Shown: in pieces, positions 60,209 through 64,000 of the stretch
Position numbering within the stretch: the stretch's first letter is position 1
How the letters are laid out: every line of letters begins with the position of its first letter
NCBI RefSeq assembly: GCF_000373245.1
Contig: NZ_KB890760.1
Location: 62,001-126,000, forward strand
From: Echinicola pacifica DSM 19836
GTDB taxonomy: Bacteria; Bacteroidota; Bacteroidia; Cytophagales; Cyclobacteriaceae
DNA length: 64,000 nucleotides
Direction: 5' to 3'
Notes under the pieces: model-generated
The model's input: only the letters and a program-made list of their open reading frames with translations
Told to the model about the DNA's origin: nothing
Database searches by the model: none
Position numbers and translations under genes: made by a program

Positions 60209-61261
60209 ATGAGTACTAATATTTCTCTGTTAAAAAGAGTTTGTGAGGTCGCTGGTGCCCCGGGATTTGAAAAGCGAATCAGGGACCTGGTCATAGAGGA
60301 AGTGACCCCACTAGTGGACGAGGTGAAGGTGGATAATCTGGGCAATGTCATTGCCATCAAAAAAGGAAGTAACAATCCTGAAAATAAAAGGGTAATGGTC
60401 GCAGCCCATATGGATGAGATAGGCTTTATCGTGACACATATAGATGATAATGGATTTTTGAGATTTCATACCCTGGGAGGATTTGACCCCAAAACCCTGA
60501 CTGCGCAGCGAGTAATCGTACATGGCAAAAAGGACCTGGTAGGTGTAATGGGCAGTAAGCCCATCCACGTGATGAGCCCTGAGGAAAGAACAAAGCTTCC
60601 TAAAACCACGGATTACTTCATCGACCTGGGAATGAGCAAGGAAGAGGTAGAGCAATATATTCAGATAGGTGATCCTGTGACTAGAGATCGTGAATTGGTG
60701 GAGATGGGCGACTGTGTCAACTGCAAATCTATCGATAATCGGGTGGCCGTATATATCCTTTTGGAAGCCCTAAAGGAGCTGAAAAACCCTCCTTATGATG
60801 TTTATGCGACCTTTACGGTACAGGAAGAAGTGGGATTGCGTGGGGCAAATGTGGCAGCACACTCCATCAATCCTGATTTTGGGATTGCTTTGGATACCAC
60901 CATTGCCTTTGACGTGCCTGGAGCCTCTCCACATGAGAAGATCACCGAACTTGGCAAGGGAACTGCCATTAAGGTGATGGATGCGATGACTATTTGTGAT
61001 TATAGAATGGTGGCTTTCATGAAGGAAACCGCCGCTGGAAAGAATATCAAATGGCAGCCGGAAATCCTGACTGCCGGAGGTACCGATACTGCTGGTGTAC
61101 AGCGTATGGGTAAGCAGGGAGCGATAGCCGGAGCCATCTCCATTCCTACCCGCCATCTCCATCAAGTGATCGAAATGGCGCATAAAGAGGATATCGCTGC
61201 TAGCATTGCCCTACTTAATGCCTGCTTAGAAAATATAGATCAATACGATTGGAAGCATTGA
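60209..61261 (+). CDS. M42-family metallopeptidase (aminopeptidase)
   Basis: 350 residues from ATG 60209, since the longer frame begins inside a terminator. Metal ligands of the M42 fold: His/Asp in VAAHMDEIGF, Asp in CKSIDNRVAV, the catalytic Glu pair in VQEEVGLRGA, Asp in ALDTTIAFD, and His in PTRHLHQ. AGAPGFEKRIRDLV begins the fold. M42 enzymes form large tetrahedral aminopeptidase assemblies that trim peptides in the cytosol, often acting on Glu/Asp or Lys ends. Single gene. No anomaly. Confidence 0.93.
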   Translation: MSTNISLLKRVCEVAGAPGFEKRIRDLVIEEVTPLVDEVKVDNLGNVIAIKKGSNNPENKRVMVAAHMDEIGFIVTHIDDNGFLRFHTLGGFDPKTLTAQRVIVHGKKDLVGVMGSKPIHVMSPEERTKLPKTTDYFIDLGMSKEEVEQYIQIGDPVTRDRELVEMGDCVNCKSIDNRVAVYILLEALKELKNPPYDVYATFTVQEEVGLRGANVAAHSINPDFGIALDTTIAFDVPGASPHEKITELGKGTAIKVMDAMTICDYRMVAFMKETAAGKNIKWQPEILTAGGTDTAGVQRMGKQGAIAGAISIPTRHLHQVIEMAHKEDIAASIALLNACLENIDQYDWKH

Positions 61262-61444
61262 GGAAGAAGTTCCTTTAAGTAATAGGCTATTCCCCTGTTG
61301 CAGGAGGAGGATAGGCTGTTTCAGAAGTTCATAATAGGTGTGAGGATCTCTTTTGTCCGAGATATAATGCCTTACTGGCTTTTGAGACAGCTTTGTTTTT
61401 TTTAGGGTCGAATGATATTGCGTCTATTCAAGGCCTGAATTGAC

Positions 61445-61894
61445 CTAAGCCTTTACCTTTTTTTTGGGCACCTTCTTCATTAGATACTTATAAAATTCTA
61501 GGTACTGGGTGTGCTCATGATTACTGATAGTACAGGAGTTTTTGTCTTCGAAAACCAAGGTAAGTTGTCTGAATTCTTTCTTATTGGTAATCACGATATC
61601 CTCCTGCCAGGCCAATATATTCATTAGGGGGTATTTGCGATGATACCCACGTAATGGGAGACGTAGGGTGATGCTGTCTTTTTCGGCTGTGATGAAGCGA
61701 TATCCTGCCATCATTTTCACTAGGATCAAAAGGATAACGACAGTAAGTAAGACGGCGCTAAAAAGATAGAAAATCAAACCAAAAGATCGTGTTGAGCTGA
61801 AATCGTGCAGGATATAGCTCAGACCTGCAATGAGTATGGTGACGACAATTCCTAAAGAAATATAAGTGGCACGTTTTGGTTTACAATGAATCAT
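61445..61894 (-). CDS. Two-helix membrane protein, bacterial-PH-like
   Basis: 149 residues. Two membrane helices (about 12-30 and 40-63) are followed by a beta-rich cytosolic part (FITAEKDSITLRLPLRGYHR; LTLVFEDKNSCTISNHE), a layout seen in PH-like/DUF3592-type small proteins. The C-terminus is Lys-rich (KKVPKKKVKA). It overlaps the AcpH-like gene by 14 bases, so the two are co-transcribed. Function unknown. Confidence 0.7.
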   Translation of the reverse strand: MIHCKPKRATYISLGIVVTILIAGLSYILHDFSSTRSFGLIFYLFSAVLLTVVILLILVKMMAGYRFITAEKDSITLRLPLRGYHRKYPLMNILAWQEDIVITNKKEFRQLTLVFEDKNSCTISNHEHTQYLEFYKYLMKKVPKKKVKA

Positions 61895-62486
61895 AGTTTT
61901 TTGATAATTCTTCTACTTTGCTTTTGGAAAAAGCAATCAAGTCGGGAAAAAACAAGTCGAAATAATGCTTTAGTTCGGCCTCATTTTCCTGCAAAAACAG
62001 ATGCGCTGTTTCCATCTTTGAGTCAAAAGTAGTGTGTTTAGAGATGCCAGTCAAGGAAGCCTTCATTCCTGGAATGGTGCCATACTGTACCAGCCAATTG
62101 TCAGTCTTCATATAATGAAACATGTACAAAAAGTTTTGAGGCAGCAGTTCCGCATTTTGATCCACGGTATCGTACACCCATTGGGCATATTCCTCAATCG
62201 ATCGATGGTCATAATCTGCCCAATATTTACTTAAGAAATAATCAAAATAAACATCGGTGATCACAAGAGAATAACGCTGGTAGGTGGGTTTGAGTAGTTT
62301 TTGGGCTTCCTTTACCTGAAGGTGTGAGTCCGTAAATTTGTCGATAGCCCGATGCAATCGGATACCCACAACGATGTTTTTTTCATAATGCTCCTTCAAA
62401 GGGCCACGGACAAAATCCCCAATTAGATTGCCCAAAAGTACCTTTGGCTGGTCAAATGATAAATATGCGTGCGCTAAAAAGTTCAA
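61881..62486 (-). CDS. Acyl carrier protein phosphodiesterase-like protein (AcpH/DUF479)
   Basis: 201 residues. MNFLAHAYLSFDQP begins the fold, followed by LLGNLIGDFVRGPL, GIRLHRAIDKFTDSH (HRxID) and TDVYFDYFLSKYWADY; these His/Asp positions fit the AcpH/HD-like hydrolase group. In E. coli AcpH removes phosphopantetheine from acyl carrier protein. Whether this homologue does so is untested. It overlaps the next minus-strand gene by 14 bases and diverges from the helicase gene. Confidence 0.85.
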   Translation of the reverse strand: MNFLAHAYLSFDQPKVLLGNLIGDFVRGPLKEHYEKNIVVGIRLHRAIDKFTDSHLQVKEAQKLLKPTYQRYSLVITDVYFDYFLSKYWADYDHRSIEEYAQWVYDTVDQNAELLPQNFLYMFHYMKTDNWLVQYGTIPGMKASLTGISKHTTFDSKMETAHLFLQENEAELKHYFDLFFPDLIAFSKSKVEELSKNYDSL

Positions 62487-62525
62487 AGTAGGGTGCCTGT
62501 TAGTTTAGGAATAAGACTGATTCGT

Positions 62526-62533
62526 TACATTTG
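62526..62533 (+). promoter_or_regulatory. Bacteroidota -7 element for the SF1 helicase gene
   Basis: TACATTTG fits TAnnTTTG, 25 bases before the ATG at 62559. Confidence 0.45.
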
Positions 62534-62558
62534 CTTAATAGATTAAAAATAGCCATTG

Positions 62559-64000
62559 ATGTCGAAAATACAGGAGGAATTAGAAAATACTTTAAAACTT
62601 TTAAAGATCGAGTGGAAGGAAGAGCTAGAGCAATATCGAGCAAAAACGCTCGGGGCATCCATCACAGATAAAATCAAAGATGGCATCTGTTGGTATCCTG
62701 TGCAGATCACCAAAACCCGTGTGGGAATGGGGGAAAGGCTGATCATCCATCTCGAAAAATCTCCGAGTACTCAATCTCATAGTTTTCAGTCAGGCAAATC
62801 CGTCGCTCTATTTAGCAATGCCTCGGAAGGAAAACAGCTGCGAGCAGGAGCGGTCATCAACTCCGTAAAAAAGAATACGATGGTGCTGACCCTTACAGGA
62901 AGGGAATGGCCGGACTGGCTTCATGATGGGAAGCTAGGCCTTGACTTACAGTTTGACGAGGCTAGTTATAAGGAAATGCAATGGGCAATGGAGTCTGTGA
63001 TCAAGGCCCATGAAGGCAGGCTTGGGCAGCTTAAGGAGATCCTGCTAGGGGCTGTTCCGGCAGCTATTAGCGAGGATACCAAAGCTATTGATGTCCAGCC
63101 TACTCTCAATGAGAGTCAGGAGGCAGCGGTGGCCTTGGTGGCACAGGCGCAGGATATAGCGGTGATTCATGGTCCTCCGGGCACTGGGAAGACCACCACC
63201 CTCGTGGAGGCTATTCAGCACACTTGCAAGCGTACCCATCAGGTGCTGGTCTGCGCACCTAGCAATGCGGCGGTAGATTTGTTGGTGGAGAAACTAGCTT
63301 CCTCAGGGTTAAATGCCCTCCGTCTTGGGCATCCGGCGCGGGTGGATGATCAGATTCTTGAGCTCACTCTGGATGCCAGGATAAGCCGGCATAGCAGCTT
63401 TAAGGACCTCAAGAGGCTTCGGCGCTCCGTGGATGAATTTAGAAAACAGGGAAGGAAGTTTAAAAGGAATTTTGGCGCAGCCGAAAGAGCCCAGCGAAAG
63501 GAGCTTTTGGCAGAGGCTACTCATGCCAAAGAAGCGGCTCAGCAGCTGGAAGAGTATATTATATATGATATCTTCCAGCAGACTCAGGTGATCGCTACCA
63601 CCTTGGTGGGGGCGGCACATTCCAGCATCAAGGGGATGAGCTTCCCGGTGGTTTTTATTGATGAAGCAGCCCAGGGGCTCGAGCCTGCCACATGGATACC
63701 GATCCTTAAATCCCATAAGGTGGTGATGGCAGGAGACCATTGCCAGCTTCCTCCAACCATCAAAAGCTATGAGGCCGCCAGGGCGGGACTGAGTGAAACA
63801 CTCTTCGAAAAGGTCATTAAGAGAAATCCTAAAAACAGCCAGATGCTTAGCCTGCAGTATCGCATGCCCCAATTGATAATGGAGTTTCCTGCCAATCGAT
63901 TTTATAAGGGCCAGTTAAAAGCGTCTCCCTCGGCACTGCTTCATCAGCTCCAGCCCGAAGAGCCAGTAATGGAATATATCGACACTGCCGGCAGCGGTTT
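62559..64000 (+). CDS. SF1B DNA/RNA helicase (IGHMBP2/Dna2-like), 3' end cut by window
   Basis: Reading from ATG 62559 the frame stays open to the last base, giving 480 residues without a stop. After an N-terminal region (about 1-175) with OB-like character come the SF1 motifs: Q-motif-like LNESQEAAV, Walker A HGPPGTGKTTTL (about 206-217), motif Ia (VCAPSNAAVDLL), then VIATTLVGAAHSS, Walker B VVFIDEAAQGLEP and motif III (VMAGDHCQLPPT). It resembles IGHMBP2 and bacterial UPF1-like helicases. The C-terminal half is outside the window. It diverges from the AcpH-like gene. Confidence 0.93.
   Translation, partial: MSKIQEELENTLKLLKIEWKEELEQYRAKTLGASITDKIKDGICWYPVQITKTRVGMGERLIIHLEKSPSTQSHSFQSGKSVALFSNASEGKQLRAGAVINSVKKNTMVLTLTGREWPDWLHDGKLGLDLQFDEASYKEMQWAMESVIKAHEGRLGQLKEILLGAVPAAISEDTKAIDVQPTLNESQEAAVALVAQAQDIAVIHGPPGTGKTTTLVEAIQHTCKRTHQVLVCAPSNAAVDLLVEKLASSGLNALRLGHPARVDDQILELTLDARISRHSSFKDLKRLRRSVDEFRKQGRKFKRNFGAAERAQRKELLAEATHAKEAAQQLEEYIIYDIFQQTQVIATTLVGAAHSSIKGMSFPVVFIDEAAQGLEPATWIPILKSHKVVMAGDHCQLPPTIKSYEAARAGLSETLFEKVIKRNPKNSQMLSLQYRMPQLIMEFPANRFYKGQLKASPSALLHQLQPEEPVMEYIDTAGSG

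Noticed and set aside
1-64000. CRISPR arrays, tRNA, rRNA, integrase or transposase genes
   Set aside because: Read on both strands, no regularly spaced repeats, tRNA arms or recombinase motifs were seen.

Overview
The window reads as a chromosomal segment of a Bacteroidota bacterium, most likely of the Cytophagales (Cyclobacteriaceae, Algoriphagus-like). This assignment is an inference from several things: promoter elements of the Bacteroidota type (TAnnTTTG) close to start codons, few clear Shine-Dalgarno sites, gene families typical of the phylum (propeller/Y_Y_Y sensor kinases, long PurF, M42 peptidase, ferredoxin plus TrxB-like ferredoxin reductase, separate MutA/MutB), and many SPII lipoproteins. 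No rRNA, tRNA, CRISPR array, phage module or intact transposase was seen. Coding density is high and most transcription units end in recognisable hairpin-T terminators.

Layout. 1-4 kb: 3' part of pheT, a small coiled-coil gene, zapA and rny. 4.4-5.9 kb (-): an OmpA-type lipoprotein with an unknown partner gene. 6-8 kb: a 2OG-Fe(II) oxygenase and sucD. 8-12.8 kb: a large propeller sensor kinase and a receiver-kinase. 12.8-15.1 kb: an ABC ATPase, a permease with His-rich loops, and a secreted Cys-containing protein, probably a metal-related cassette. 15.2-20.4 kb: a class IV aminotransferase, lipoproteins, and a cytochrome c/Sco/HemJ cluster. 20.4-21.8 kb: dnaA. 22.3-25.5 kb: methylmalonyl-CoA mutase. 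26-28.6 kb: a decayed second ferredoxin copy, the intact ferredoxin, its reductase and a MarR regulator. 28.8-32 kb: a BtuFCD/FecBCD-type importer preceded by a perfect 10+1+10 palindrome. 32.4-32.8 kb: an orphan HI0074-like protein. 33-41.6 kb: DegP, Dxr, RseP, Lon and HslU, an envelope and cytosolic protein quality-control neighbourhood. 41.8-45.5 kb: an SDR, SixA, a cold-shock protein, a membrane protein and a PolX-type exonuclease. 45.6-51 kb: a secreted unknown, pyrR-pyrB, a CBS-domain cysteine/cystathionine synthase and a membrane protein. 51.4-55.5 kb: a convergent hybrid kinase and sigma-54 response regulator. 56.3-64 kb: a lipoprotein, murI, purF, an M42 peptidase, an AcpH-like gene and the start of an SF1 helicase cut by the window end.

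Most genes are core metabolism and housekeeping. I found no clear new defence or mobile system. The points most worth following are the ferredoxin pseudogene, the His-rich ABC cassette, the receiver-kinase whose H-box lacks its usual acidic residue, the palindrome before the B12/siderophore importer, the PolX protein with a degraded polymerase site, and a 52-codon hydrophobic ORF that overlaps the hslU start by ATGA.
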